Shown one piece after another: positions 19,614 through 27,107 of a stretch of DNA of 64,000 nt. The notes under the pieces were generated by a model. That model was not told where the DNA came from and did no database searches. It was given only the letters and a program-made list of their open reading frames with translations. Source of the DNA: Variovorax soli NBRC 106424 (GTDB lineage Bacteria; Pseudomonadota; Gammaproteobacteria; Burkholderiales; Burkholderiaceae_C); assembly GCF_001591385.1 (NCBI RefSeq), contig NZ_BCUU01000013.1:1-64000 (forward strand), written 5' to 3'. Both the position numbers and the translations under genes were made by a program. Numbering within the stretch: position 1 is the first letter of the stretch; each line of letters starts with the position of its first letter.

Positions 19614-19704
19614 GGAGAGGTGGCAGAGTGGTCTAATGTACCTGACTCGAAATCAGGCGTGGGTTCATAGCCCACCGAGGGTTCGAATCCCTCCCTCTCC
19701 TCCA
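19614..19704 (+). tRNA. tRNA-Ser (anticodon CGA)
   Basis: The 91-base gene folds as a class II tRNA. It has a 7-bp acceptor (GGAGAGG with CCTCTCC), an anticodon stem CCTGA/TCAGG with loop CTCGAAA, a long variable arm, a T arm GAGGG-TTCGAAT-CCCTC, and an encoded CCA at 19702-19704. The anticodon CGA reads UCG serine codons. Position 73 reads T rather than the usual G. The 3' end is the integration site of the downstream element, and the tRNA is left intact at the integrase-proximal junction. Confidence 0.97.
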
Positions 19705-19705
19705 G
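19691..19705 (+). repeat. attL core, direct repeat in tRNA-Ser 3' end
   Basis: CTCCCTCTCCTCCAG covers the end of the T arm, the 3' acceptor strand, the encoded CCA and one further base. An identical copy stands at 31496-31510. tRNA 3' ends are the favoured targets of P4-type integrases. Confidence 0.85.
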
Positions 19706-19708
19706 AAC

Positions 19709-19734
19709 AACCCGCCTCGTGCGGGTTTTCTTTT
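19709..19734 (+). terminator. Rho-independent terminator after tRNA-Ser
   Basis: AACCCGC pairs with GCGGGTT around a four-base loop and is followed by a T-rich tract ending at 19734. It ends transcription from serS and the tRNA inside the left end of the island. Confidence 0.8.
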
Positions 19735-19738
19735 GCCC

Positions 19739-19783
19739 AAAGCCCCGCAAACCCGCATGAATACTGGGTCTCGGGGCTTTTTT
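19739..19783 (+). terminator. Second hairpin terminator, left end of island
   Basis: AAAGCCCCG at 19739-19747 pairs with CGGGGCTTT at 19772-19780 across a 24-base loop and is followed by more Ts. The same stem bases occur in the host-side terminator after the right attachment site at 31552-31579. Confidence 0.55.
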
Positions 19784-19827
19784 GCGTCCGCACCGGTCCG
19801 CGCGCGTTCTCCAAGGTTCATAATCTA

Positions 19828-19863
19828 TACATAGGAAGAAACGTAGGAACGAACGTAGGAGCA
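19828..19863 (+). repeat. 12-bp direct repeats, likely integrase arm sites (left)
   Basis: Three tandem units in exact 12-base register are seen: TACATAGGAAGA, AACGTAGGAACG and AACGTAGGAGCA. Two more copies of the unit in the same orientation and register lie at 31413-31436 near the right end. The paired location beside the attachment sites suggests arm-type binding sites for the integrase. The last unit also holds the ribosome binding site of the integrase gene, so binding could repress its own translation or transcription. Confidence 0.65.
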
Positions 19864-19868
19864 CCATC

Positions 19869-21245
19869 ATGGCTATCGCCAAGCTCACCGTGGCAGAGAT
19901 CAAGGCGCAGATGAAAAAGCCGGGCCGCCGCTTAATCGGAGACGGCGCGGGCCTGTGGTTGCACAAGGGAGCCGCGCTCGGCGTGGCCAGTTGGGTGTTC
20001 AGGTACGAGCGCGGGGGTAAGGTGCGCCACGTGGGTCTCGGGCCGCTGCACACCATCTCGTTGGAGATGGCCCGCACCAAGGCGCAGGAGGTCCGTGCGG
20101 CACTCTTGGAAGGCCGAGACCCGGCCGAGGAACGCGCCACCCACAAGCGCACCGCCACCTCGCGCGCCGCCCGCGCCGCTGCCCTGGGCAAGACTTTTGA
20201 GGAATTGGCGCTTGAACACATCGAGCGCAACGCGCCCGGGTGGGCCGAGAAGGCGAAGAAAGCCGCCTTGGCCGCAGGCAAGGAGCCGCCCAAGAAGGGC
20301 AGCGAAAACCAATGGCGCCAAAGCCTCACCGAGTATGCGTTTCCCATTCTTGGCCGCCTGCGCCCCGACGAGATTCAAACCGAGGATGTGCTGCGCGTGC
20401 TCCAGCAAGAGACCACCGCACGCGACGGCACCAAGGGCACCTTGTGGAACACGAAGAACGAAACCGCCGCACGGGTGCGCGGACGTATCGAGAACATCTT
20501 GGACGCGGCCATGGCGCGTGGCGTGGCCGCCAAGCGGCCCAACCCTGCGGCCTGGACCGGAGCCCTGGAGCACCTCCTGCCTGCAAGAGCGAAGGTCCAC
20601 AAACCCGTGCCCTTCGCGGCGCTGGACTGGCGCGAGATTCCCAAGTTCATGCGCGACTTGCGCAAGCGCCCCGGCGATGGTGCGCGGGCGCTTGAGGTAG
20701 CCATCTTGACCGGCGCGCGTACCAACGAGGTGGTGGGCTTGAAGTGGTCGGACCTACACGACCTGCAAGGCGAGGAGGCCGCGTGGTTGCTGGCCGATGC
20801 TGCCATGAAGATGGGCGAGCGCCATGCGGTGCCGCTGCCCGCGCGGGTGGTGGACATACTCACCGCGCAGCCTCGGCGCCCGGATTGCGCCCACGTGCTT
20901 GCGGCGCAAAAGAGCGCAGATGCACCATGGCTCGCGCTGGGTGAAAACGCCATGCTCGCCGTCCTCGATGAGATGAAGGTGGCCGCCACCGTGCATGGCA
21001 TGAGAGCCGCATTTCGCACCTGGGTCCTGGAGAACACCACCTTCAAAAAGGAACTCGCCGAGCTTTGCCTCGCCCACACCACTGGCGAGTCCGACGCCGA
21101 AAGGTCCTACATCCGAGGCAGTGCCTTCGATCAGCGCCGGGAACTATTGGAAGCTTGGGCCCATTACTGCGAAGGCCTGCCGCCCGTGGACCCCCACGTT
21201 CGAGTCCCTGCCAAGCGCGGCGCAAAGCTGACGGCAGTGGGTTAG
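19869..21245 (+). CDS. int: P4-type tyrosine integrase of the island
   Basis: This 458-residue site-specific recombinase has an N-terminal DUF4102 arm-binding domain (LTVAEIKAQMKKPGRRLIGDGAGLWLHK region). The SAM-like core-binding domain is at about 110-240 and the catalytic domain follows. The catalytic Arg is in LTGARTNEVVGL, the His-x-x-Arg is HGMRAAFR, and LAHTTGESDAERSYIR supplies the second His and the Tyr nucleophile. GTAGGAGCACCATC gives the ribosome binding site. It lies directly inside the tRNA junction, pointing into the element, as in P4-like islands. Confidence 0.95.
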   Translation: MAIAKLTVAEIKAQMKKPGRRLIGDGAGLWLHKGAALGVASWVFRYERGGKVRHVGLGPLHTISLEMARTKAQEVRAALLEGRDPAEERATHKRTATSRAARAAALGKTFEELALEHIERNAPGWAEKAKKAALAAGKEPPKKGSENQWRQSLTEYAFPILGRLRPDEIQTEDVLRVLQQETTARDGTKGTLWNTKNETAARVRGRIENILDAAMARGVAAKRPNPAAWTGALEHLLPARAKVHKPVPFAALDWREIPKFMRDLRKRPGDGARALEVAILTGARTNEVVGLKWSDLHDLQGEEAAWLLADAAMKMGERHAVPLPARVVDILTAQPRRPDCAHVLAAQKSADAPWLALGENAMLAVLDEMKVAATVHGMRAAFRTWVLENTTFKKELAELCLAHTTGESDAERSYIRGSAFDQRRELLEAWAHYCEGLPPVDPHVRVPAKRGAKLTAVG

Positions 21246-21666
21246 GTAAGTCGGCTCCCGGGGGTCGCCCTGGCGGTATTGAATTGCAACGAACGTATGC
21301 GAACGTTTGCGAATTTCCAAAGAGCGGATTTTCTGGTGTTTTGCTCTTTGAGCCGAGAAGAATTGGCCTGGAGATGAAATTTCCATGCCAAAGTGAGTGA
21401 CTGCTCCGGCGAATTGCGTTTGCACACGCGAGAGTGAGGGCTCTAGATGTTGGTCAATTGAATGGCTGGTAATGACACTCGTAGACATTCGTTTTTGGCT
21501 TGGTGAACAGTAGGGGGCAAAAGCTAAATTCTCCGAATGTCTGTAAGGTTCGCTCAAGTCCACAGAAGTACGGAAGTTAAAAAACAAAAGCCTCGGGTTT
21601 TCCTATTGATCTAGTGGTGGGTCTGAAAATAATTTGGCGAGTCTCTTCAATTGGAGGGCGCACCAA
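21246..21666. other. Gene-free AT-richer regulatory stretch
   Basis: About 420 bases between the integrase and the AlpA-like gene contain no supported coding sequence and are clearly lower in G+C than the flanks. Two 10-base direct repeats, GAACGTATGC and GAACGTTTGC, stand at 21291-21310. An A/T-rich block with AATAAT lies close to the AlpA-like gene. This is the likely site of satellite promoters and of regulator or excisionase binding. Confidence 0.5.
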
Positions 21667-22035
21667 ATGCAATTCAATCAAGCCATATTGGCTCCTGGCT
21701 CGGCAAATTCGGGGCAACGCTTAATGCGCTTGAGTGAGGTTTTGGCCCTCACGACGTTGGGCCGCACCGCCTTGTTTGCGGCGGTGGCGGCAGGGACATT
21801 TCCTCCGCCGCGCAAGCTGACCGGCAGCGGCCGGGCCGTCGCCTGGGTAAGTGGGGAAGTGGACGCATGGATGTGCTCGCGCCCCCCATCTACTGCCAAT
21901 GGGTGGCAACCACCCGAGCGGGCGGTATCGGCCACGGCGCAGCCCAAGACTCTGAGCAAGCACGGGCGCCCTATTGGAAGGCCACCGAAATCCCGGACCC
22001 CGGAGACCACCGGCAGCGGCGCCGCCGCTGGATGA
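21667..22035 (+). CDS. AlpA-family regulator with AT-hook-like tail
   Basis: This is a 122-residue protein. The middle part is an AlpA/MerR-like helix-turn-helix: LMRLSEVLALTTLGRTALFA, then GTFPPPRKLTGSGRAVAWVSGEVDAWM. AlpA proteins activate integrase and excision genes in P4-like islands. After about residue 80 the tail is basic and Pro/Gly-rich, with GRPIGRPPKSR, two GRP cores as in AT-hooks, which is unusual for this family. TTGGAGGGCG precedes the ATG at 21667. A TTG 33 bases upstream lacks a ribosome binding site. Confidence 0.82.
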   Translation: MQFNQAILAPGSANSGQRLMRLSEVLALTTLGRTALFAAVAAGTFPPPRKLTGSGRAVAWVSGEVDAWMCSRPPSTANGWQPPERAVSATAQPKTLSKHGRPIGRPPKSRTPETTGSGAAAG

Positions 22036-22155
22036 CAAACGGGCCGGGGCTCTCGCCACCGACCCGCCGCCAACTTCGCGAACCATTTCCACGCGCAAGT
22101 CTAGGCAGCGACCGCGAGAGGTGCAACCCGGCCCTCCAACCCCCTGGAGGGAGCC

Positions 22156-22389
22156 ATGGCACCCAACACTCAGTCCGAGCACGCCCGTGATGGCCTGGAC
22201 CTCTTGGTGGACATCCGAGATGCCCGCCGCCGCATCGCGCTGGCGATGTCGGCCTTGGAGGACCTGCGCGGCAATCCGGTAGTGGACCTCGCGGCCATCA
22301 ACCGCCACCGCCGCCTCCTGGGCGCGGAATTGCGGGCGGCCTGGATCATCGCGCGGGACATCTTGGCCAGCTGCGGGAGGCGCGGATGA
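22156..22389 (+). CDS. Small helical hypothetical protein of the island
   Basis: This 77-residue protein was not recognised. It is almost all predicted helix, with LLVDIRDARRRIALAMSALE and a second basic helix HRRLLGAELRAAWIIARD. GGAGGGAGCC precedes the ATG at 22156. The stop overlaps the start of the helicase gene by four bases (ATGA), so it is probably real and co-translated with it, perhaps as a replication accessory protein. Confidence 0.55.
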   Translation: MAPNTQSEHARDGLDLLVDIRDARRRIALAMSALEDLRGNPVVDLAAINRHRRLLGAELRAAWIIARDILASCGRRG

Positions 22390-23987
22390 ATGCGCGCGAT
22401 GTCACCGCCGAGGCCGACGCGGAAGGGGATGGCCTGCGGGTGCCACCGCACGACAACGATGCCGAGTGCGGGGTGCTCGGCGGCTTGCTCATGGACAACA
22501 CGGCATGGCCCGTGGTGCGCGACAAGATCAACGCCGCCGACTTCTTTCGGCATGAACACCGCCTCATTTTTGTGGCCATCTCTGCTTTGTTGGAGTCCGG
22601 TGAACCCGCCGATGTCATCACGGTATATGCGCGGCTCCAACACGACGGCCGTGCCGAGGAGGTCAATGGGGTCTCGTATCTGGACAAGCTGGCGCAATAC
22701 CGGCTCGCGCCGGACCACCTGGGCGCCTACGCGGACATCGTGGCCAAGTGCGCCACTCAACGTCGCATGGTCGCCGCTGGCGACGCCATCACCGCCCTTG
22801 CGTTCAATCCACAGGGCCGCGCATTGGCCGAGATCATGGGCGAGGCCCGGGGCCTCGTGGAACGCGCCGCCAATGGCCAGGTGGTGGCCTCCACGCCCTG
22901 GCGTTGGGCCGAACCCGCCCGCGTGGACCTCACCGCCGTCGCCGTACGCGGTGCACCCGAACGGTTTTGGTTCCGGCGCGACTGGATGACCACCGGGCCC
23001 ATGCTCCTGGCCGGTGCGGGTGGCATGGGCAAGTCATTGCTCGTGCAACAGGAGGCCACCTTGGGCGCCATGGGCGCACCCTTCTTTGGGCAGGCCTGCG
23101 AACCGTACAAGAGCCTTCTGTGGTGCTGCGAGGATGATGTAGATGAACTGGAGCGGCGCCAATTGCGCATCTGCCAGCACCACGAGGTGGACTTGGCCAA
23201 GTTGGCCGACACCGGCCGCTTGCTCATCGAGTGCCGCAAGGGTTCAGACAACGCACTCATGGAGGAGTTGGGCGGGCGCCTCCTGCCCACGCCGCAACTC
23301 GCGCTCCTACGCGAGCAAGTCAACGATTTGGGCGTGGAGGTCCTGTGGCTGGACAACGCCGCGCATGTGTTCCTCGGGGACCATGACAACCGCGTTGCTG
23401 TCACCACGTTCGTCAATGCGTTGGGCGCCCTGGTGGGGGGCCGTCCCTTCATGGTGGCCATCGTGACCCACCCGGCGCGCGCCAGAGATTCCGAATGGAG
23501 CGGCTCGGTGGCTTGGGAGGCCGCCGTGCGCATGCGCTGGTTCTTCGGGGACAAGCTGCCCGACCAAAAGGATGCGGACGCAGAGGGCTCCGCCAGCAAC
23601 GTGCGGTTCCTTGCCCGCCGCAAGACCAACTACTCTGCGCGCGACTACGCCCGCTTCATTACCCGCGAAGGCCTCTTGGTGCCCGACATCGCGCCCACCA
23701 GCGGCCTCCTGTCTGCGCTCACTGACCGGCACACCGAGGACCTCGTGTTGCGTGGATTCACCGCGCTGGAGGCCATCGGAGTGCGCACAACGGATGGCGT
23801 CACAAGCCCCGACTTTTTGCCGCGCCAGATCATGGCCAAGGGATGGGCCGAGGGCCTCACCAAGAACGAATTGAGCCGCGCCATGAATCGCCTCATGGGC
23901 CGTGGCGTTCTGGTTCGGGCAGTCATCGGCCAGCACGCCAACCGCTCCCAGAAGTACGGCCTTATTCGCAAGGACTCCGCCCCATGA
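22386..23987 (+). CDS. DnaB N-domain / RepA-like helicase fusion
   Basis: This is a 533-residue replication protein. Residues of about 18-125 match the helical DnaB N-terminal domain (DNDAECGVLGGLLMDN, INAADFFRHEHRLIFVAI). Residues of about 190-400 are a RecA-fold ATPase of the RSF1010 RepA type, with Walker A LLAGAGGMGKSLL, SLLWCCEDDVDELERR and Walker B VEVLWLDNAAHVF. The C-terminal 100 residues look like a winged helix (LPRQIMAKGWAEGLTKNELS). The start overlaps the previous gene. Iteron-like repeats and a large hairpin follow its stop, consistent with an origin served by this protein. Confidence 0.85.
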   Translation: MNARDVTAEADAEGDGLRVPPHDNDAECGVLGGLLMDNTAWPVVRDKINAADFFRHEHRLIFVAISALLESGEPADVITVYARLQHDGRAEEVNGVSYLDKLAQYRLAPDHLGAYADIVAKCATQRRMVAAGDAITALAFNPQGRALAEIMGEARGLVERAANGQVVASTPWRWAEPARVDLTAVAVRGAPERFWFRRDWMTTGPMLLAGAGGMGKSLLVQQEATLGAMGAPFFGQACEPYKSLLWCCEDDVDELERRQLRICQHHEVDLAKLADTGRLLIECRKGSDNALMEELGGRLLPTPQLALLREQVNDLGVEVLWLDNAAHVFLGDHDNRVAVTTFVNALGALVGGRPFMVAIVTHPARARDSEWSGSVAWEAAVRMRWFFGDKLPDQKDADAEGSASNVRFLARRKTNYSARDYARFITREGLLVPDIAPTSGLLSALTDRHTEDLVLRGFTALEAIGVRTTDGVTSPDFLPRQIMAKGWAEGLTKNELSRAMNRLMGRGVLVRAVIGQHANRSQKYGLIRKDSAP

Positions 23988-23988
23988 C

Positions 23989-24092
23989 CTGCACAAACTC
24001 CTGCACAAATTCGCGCCCAAACTATCCAGCACACCCGCACAAACTTGCGCACACACACATCCCCCCTTTAGGGGGGTGTGGTGAGTGTGTGC
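23989..24092. other. Putative replication origin: iterons and hairpin
   Basis: Right after the helicase stop come CTGCACAAACTC (23989-24000) and CTGCACAAATTC (24001-24012), with a related CCGCACAAACTT at 24035-24046. A large imperfect hairpin spans 24049-24092 around the perfect stem CCCCCC-TTTA-GGGGGG (24061-24076), flanked by CA-rich and TG-rich arms. Iterons plus a hairpin beside a rep gene is the usual layout of autonomously replicating satellites. The assignment is inference. Confidence 0.45.
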
Positions 24093-24111
24093 AGATTGTT
24101 GGAGTGCGTGC

Positions 24112-24576
24112 ATGACCAAACCCACCAATGCCCGCCGCTCCCTGCGCGAGATGGCCGCGTTGTGGGGCCCTTCGTCCACGCCATCACCGACCACCGAAAG
24201 GAACAACGCCATGGACCACCCCTCCATCACACGCACCCCAGACGGCGATTACTGGATGTCCCCCGGAGCCATCCTCTGGCAAGGTGCGCTTACCGCCTAT
24301 GCGCCCCTCGGCAGCAAGCACGGCAGTGAATCCCCCGAGGGCCGCGACAATGCCCGCCGCTTCGTCATGTCAGTGCTCGCCGCCGCCCGAGAGGCCGGAA
24401 TGCCCGCCGCTGCCGTGCGACAACTGCAACGGGTCGCCGAGCGGGTCACCAACCACGCGAGTGACACTCGCAGCATGCGTGAGCTATTGGCCCACTGCGA
24501 ACGGGCCGCCGCGCATGTAGCGCGCCCAAAACTTCTGGAGTTGATCGTCACCGCCATGAAAGGGGATGAGTCGTGA
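24112..24576 (+). CDS. Hypothetical island protein
   Basis: This 154-residue protein was not recognised. The first 40 residues are polar and disordered (MTKPTNARRSLREMAALWGP). A conserved-looking part follows: DYWMSPGAILWQGALTAYAPLG, then helices ARRFVMSVLAAAREAGMPAAAV and ELLAHCERAAAHVARPKLLE. TTGGAGTGCG precedes the ATG at 24112. Its GTGA junction with the HNH gene indicates coupling. It sits between replication and packaging genes. Confidence 0.6.
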   Translation: MTKPTNARRSLREMAALWGPSSTPSPTTERNNAMDHPSITRTPDGDYWMSPGAILWQGALTAYAPLGSKHGSESPEGRDNARRFVMSVLAAAREAGMPAAAVRQLQRVAERVTNHASDTRSMRELLAHCERAAAHVARPKLLELIVTAMKGDES

Positions 24577-24968
24577 AGCTACTCAAGCCCTCCTTGCCCA
24601 TGCTGCGCTCCAACCTGCCCACCCTGGACCACGAGAACGTGGGTGGTGTGCAGTCCAAGCGCCTGCGTGGCGGGAACCTCACGGCCTTGCGCCGCCGCAT
24701 GTTGGCCGCCTCTGGCCAACGGTGCCAATGCGAGGAGTGCCAAGCCTCGGGCCTGCCCATGGCCCTCACCATGGCCACCATGGAGTTGGATCATCGCGTC
24801 CCGCTCGCCCTCGGTGGTGGGCATGAGCTATCGAACCTGCGCGCGGTCCACGTCACATGCCACCGACGCATCACCGCCGAGCAAGCGCCCATCCTGCAAG
24901 GCCGCACCTGGGCCGATGCGGTGGACATGCCACTGAGCAAGCCCTCCGACTTCGATGTGTGCGGATGA
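24573..24968 (+). CDS. HNH endonuclease
   Basis: This 131-residue nuclease has Cys pairs in GQRCQCEECQASG and VHVTCHRR that form the zinc site. The catalytic HNH core reads MELDHRVPLALGGGHELSNL. Small HNH proteins encoded just before terminase genes are needed for DNA packaging in many HK97-type phages. Here the next gene is terminase-small-like, so the same role is inferred. The start is GTG at 24573 with AGGGGATGAG before it, overlapping the preceding stop. Confidence 0.88.
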   Translation: MKLLKPSLPMLRSNLPTLDHENVGGVQSKRLRGGNLTALRRRMLAASGQRCQCEECQASGLPMALTMATMELDHRVPLALGGGHELSNLRAVHVTCHRRITAEQAPILQGRTWADAVDMPLSKPSDFDVCG

Positions 24969-25166
24969 TCGGCGCTGCATTAAAAGAACGCGTTTAAGCC
25001 GGGGGACCCCTTCGAGCTAGCGCGAACGGCTCGGGACCGGGCGATTGCTGCCGGGCGTGCCGCTACTTCTCCGTTTTCTTGGTGCCCTTGAAATTCGGGC
25101 GCCCGCGCGCGAAGAATGGGCTCACTTAACCGCCGCTGATCGGCGTTGATCGAAGGGAAAACGACG

Positions 25167-25406
25167 ATGACCGCAAGACGACGAGTGGACGCCACGGTGG
25201 CAACGCCTGGGTTGGACTACCTGCGCGCGGTGCTCGCGGACCCGCGCAGTACGAAGGCCCAAAAGCTCAAGGTGGCCTTGGTATTGGCGGCCAGCGAGAA
25301 GGCGCGCATCACCCGCGCGTTTGAGCCCACCAAGAAGGAGCGGGAGGTGGCTGCGGCCAATGCGCCCTCGGACTGGGACGCCCTGCTCACTCCAACAAAG
25401 CAATGA
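25167..25406 (+). CDS. Terminase-small-subunit-like protein
   Basis: This is a 79-residue protein. The segment TPGLDYLRAVLADPRSTKAQ followed by KLKVALVLAASEKARI has the pattern seen in small terminase subunits of HK97-type phages (a P-x-x-Y-x-x-x-V-x-x-D-P helix, then an Ala-rich helix). It follows the HNH nuclease, the usual gene order of a packaging module. AAGGGAAAACGACG precedes the ATG at 25167. The stop overlaps a new ATG (ATGA) whose frame ends early. The assignment is by motif and position only. Confidence 0.5.
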   Translation: MTARRRVDATVATPGLDYLRAVLADPRSTKAQKLKVALVLAASEKARITRAFEPTKKEREVAAANAPSDWDALLTPTKQ

Positions 25407-25519
25407 GCCCCTTTGGACCTCCTGGCCGCCCGGTTCCGGATCGGGTTGTGGCATGCTCCGACCGGCCGTTGTCGGCCAGAAGCGGACCTACGGCAGGAGG
25501 TCGCGGTTTGTCCGTTTAA
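25403..25519 (+). pseudogene. Truncated coupled reading frame, possible remnant of a packaging gene
   Basis: An ATG at 25403 overlaps the previous stop in the same ATGA style as the other plus-strand island genes, but the frame (starting MSPFGPPGRPVPDRV) runs only 38 codons. In phage gene order the large terminase would start here. The frame meets the inverted ECF41/CMD cargo about 60 bases later. I read it as the 5' stub of a gene removed when the cargo arrived. The peptide is too short to identify the parent. Confidence 0.3.
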
Positions 25520-25583
25520 GGTGCGCCGCAGCAGCCCTCCGAGGCCAGCGACGCTGGGTTGGCGCACCTGCTTTACGCTGACA

Positions 25584-26033
25584 TCAGGCCTTTGCCCGTG
25601 GCTTCAAGCGGAAGCTGATCCCCATGCGGTTGATCGCGTTCATGGCGGCGATGGTCAGCGTCAAGTCCACCAGGTCTTTCTCCCCGAATACCGCTGCAGC
25701 TGCTGCATAGGCCTCGTCAGATGCATGCGTCTCACTGACGCGCGTCACTTCCTCGGACCAGGCCAGCGCCGCGCGCTCCTGCTCAGTGAACAGGTAGGCG
25801 GCTTCGTGCCACACGGGGACCAGCACGATTTTCTCGACGGACATACCTTCCTTGATGAGATCCCGCGTGTGGATGTCGATGCAGTGCGCGCAACCGTTGA
25901 GCTGCGAGACCCGGAGAAAGACGAGGTGGACGAGTAGGCTTGGCAGGCTCGTTCCAGTCGTGACGAAGTGGTGAAGGCCGCCCACGGCCTTTGCACCTTC
26001 GGGCGAGACGGCGAACCAATTTGCGCGCTGCAT
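25584..26033 (-). CDS. Carboxymuconolactone decarboxylase/AhpD-like protein (island cargo)
   Basis: This 149-residue protein of the CMD/AhpD family has the redox motif CAHCIDIHTRDL with Cys-x-x-Cys and the downstream His. LPSLLVHLVFLRVSQLNG and DEAYAAAAAVFGEKDLVDLTLTIAAMNAINRMGI complete the helical family pattern. Such proteins act as alkylhydroperoxidase-like reductases. AAAGGAAAGCAACGT precedes the ATG at 26033. A match to the ECF41 promoter lies 63 bases upstream, and an ECF41 gene follows on the same strand upstream, so control by that sigma factor is expected. Confidence 0.88.
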   Translation of the reverse strand: MQRANWFAVSPEGAKAVGGLHHFVTTGTSLPSLLVHLVFLRVSQLNGCAHCIDIHTRDLIKEGMSVEKIVLVPVWHEAAYLFTEQERAALAWSEEVTRVSETHASDEAYAAAAAVFGEKDLVDLTLTIAAMNAINRMGISFRLKPRAKA

Positions 26034-26095
26034 ACGTTGCTTTCCTTTGCTGTGAGGGGTTACGCGGGCCACACATTGCGACCCACTGCCTGTAA

Positions 26096-26122
26096 GACGT
26101 TTGAGCAGCAGCAGTTGTGACA
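26096..26122 (-). promoter_or_regulatory. ECF41-type promoter of the CMD gene
   Basis: Read on the minus strand the site is TGTCACA, 16 bases, CGTC. This is the -35/-10 pair known for ECF41 sigma factors, with matching spacing. In window coordinates TGTGACA is at 26116-26122 and GACG at 26096-26099. It points at the CMD gene and lies between it and the ECF41 gene. Confidence 0.8.
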
Positions 26123-26189
26123 GCGCGCACTGGCCTTTTATGGCTGTGCGAGCCGACAGCGCTTGAAAAGTAAGAGGCGAGCTAATTCT

Positions 26190-27107
26190 CTAGGCCATCT
26201 GACGTTGTCGATGCGCCAGATGCTCCAGATGGTGGAGTTTCTCGGGGTTGCGCTGAAGGCGCACGCGAGCGATTCGACCGTCCTGGATCTCGAACATCTG
26301 GACGGAATCCAGAGCATCCCCAACGTAGCGGAGAAGCGCCCATTCGCCGTTCAACCTTGTGAGGTCGAATCGCATGTTCGTGCCGTGGCGCAGTTGCGAA
26401 GCCAAGTACATCTGAGCGATGCGCCGCCCGCCTACCAGCGGCTTTGCAAGCCTTGGAACAATGTCACCAAAATCGCTCAGGAACTGAGCTTCTTCCGCGA
26501 GCAATGCTTGAATGTCCGAGAAGTTTCCCTTTGAGATGGCCTGGACCAGGCGTTGCAACAGGTCCAACTGCTCCTGAGGTCGAGGCGGGGCTTGGTTGCC
26601 AATGGAACTGCGGGCTTTCGCAACGCGTTGTTTGGCCCGATGAACGACTTGCCGAGCGGCAGCCTCGCTTTTGCCGATGGCTGCCGCGATTTGGTCATAG
26701 TCGGCGTCGAACACTTCCCTCAGCAGGAAGGCGGCCCGAGACTCGGGCGAAAGGCAATCCAGGAGCACAAGAAACGCAAAGGAGACATCGTCTGCCAGCT
26801 CGCGCGCCTTCTCGGGCGTTGTCGGCTCCTCCATCAACAATGGCTCGGGCAGCCATAGGCCTGGATAGGCCTCGCGCCGTATCTTTGCCGTGCGGAGGCG
26901 GTCAATTGCCATCCGAGTGGTCACAGTGACAAGCCACGCCTCTGGCTTGGCAACTTCTGCGCCGGACACTTCGACTTCCTCATGCCAACGAAGCCAAGCG
27001 TCCTGCGCCAGGTCCTCAGCCTCTTGAACAGAAGCAAGCATGCGATACCCAATGGCCACCAGCCTTGGGCGCAGGCGTAAGAAGAGTTCTTCATTGGCGA
27101 TGGACAT
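26190..27107 (-). CDS. ECF41-type sigma factor with SnoaL-like C-terminal domain (island cargo)
   Basis: This 305-residue sigma factor has region 2 at about 10-75 (AIGYRMLASVQEAEDLAQDA, VTTRMAIDRLRTAK). The ECF41 linker motif WLPEPL is at about 85. Region 4 is at about 115-165 (LSPESRAAFLLREVFDADYD, IGKSEAAARQVVHRAKQRV). The last 120 residues are an NTF2/SnoaL-like domain that in ECF41 proteins controls activity in place of an anti-sigma factor. The terminal RNPEKLHHL corresponds to the family NPDKL motif. The ATG at 27107 is preferred over an upstream GTG. Its base composition is lower in G+C than the flanking island genes. Confidence 0.9.
   Translation of the reverse strand: MSIANEELFLRLRPRLVAIGYRMLASVQEAEDLAQDAWLRWHEEVEVSGAEVAKPEAWLVTVTTRMAIDRLRTAKIRREAYPGLWLPEPLLMEEPTTPEKARELADDVSFAFLVLLDCLSPESRAAFLLREVFDADYDQIAAAIGKSEAAARQVVHRAKQRVAKARSSIGNQAPPRPQEQLDLLQRLVQAISKGNFSDIQALLAEEAQFLSDFGDIVPRLAKPLVGGRRIAQMYLASQLRHGTNMRFDLTRLNGEWALLRYVGDALDSVQMFEIQDGRIARVRLQRNPEKLHHLEHLAHRQRQMA

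Noticed and set aside
24061-24076. C6-TTTA-G6 hairpin as a terminator
   Set aside because: There is no T run after it, and it lies within iteron-like repeats, so an origin-related role is more likely.
25077-25139. A 20-codon minus-strand frame beginning VSPFFARGRP
   Set aside because: There is no ribosome binding site and it is very short. The resemblance to the 25403 frame start is limited to a few residues.
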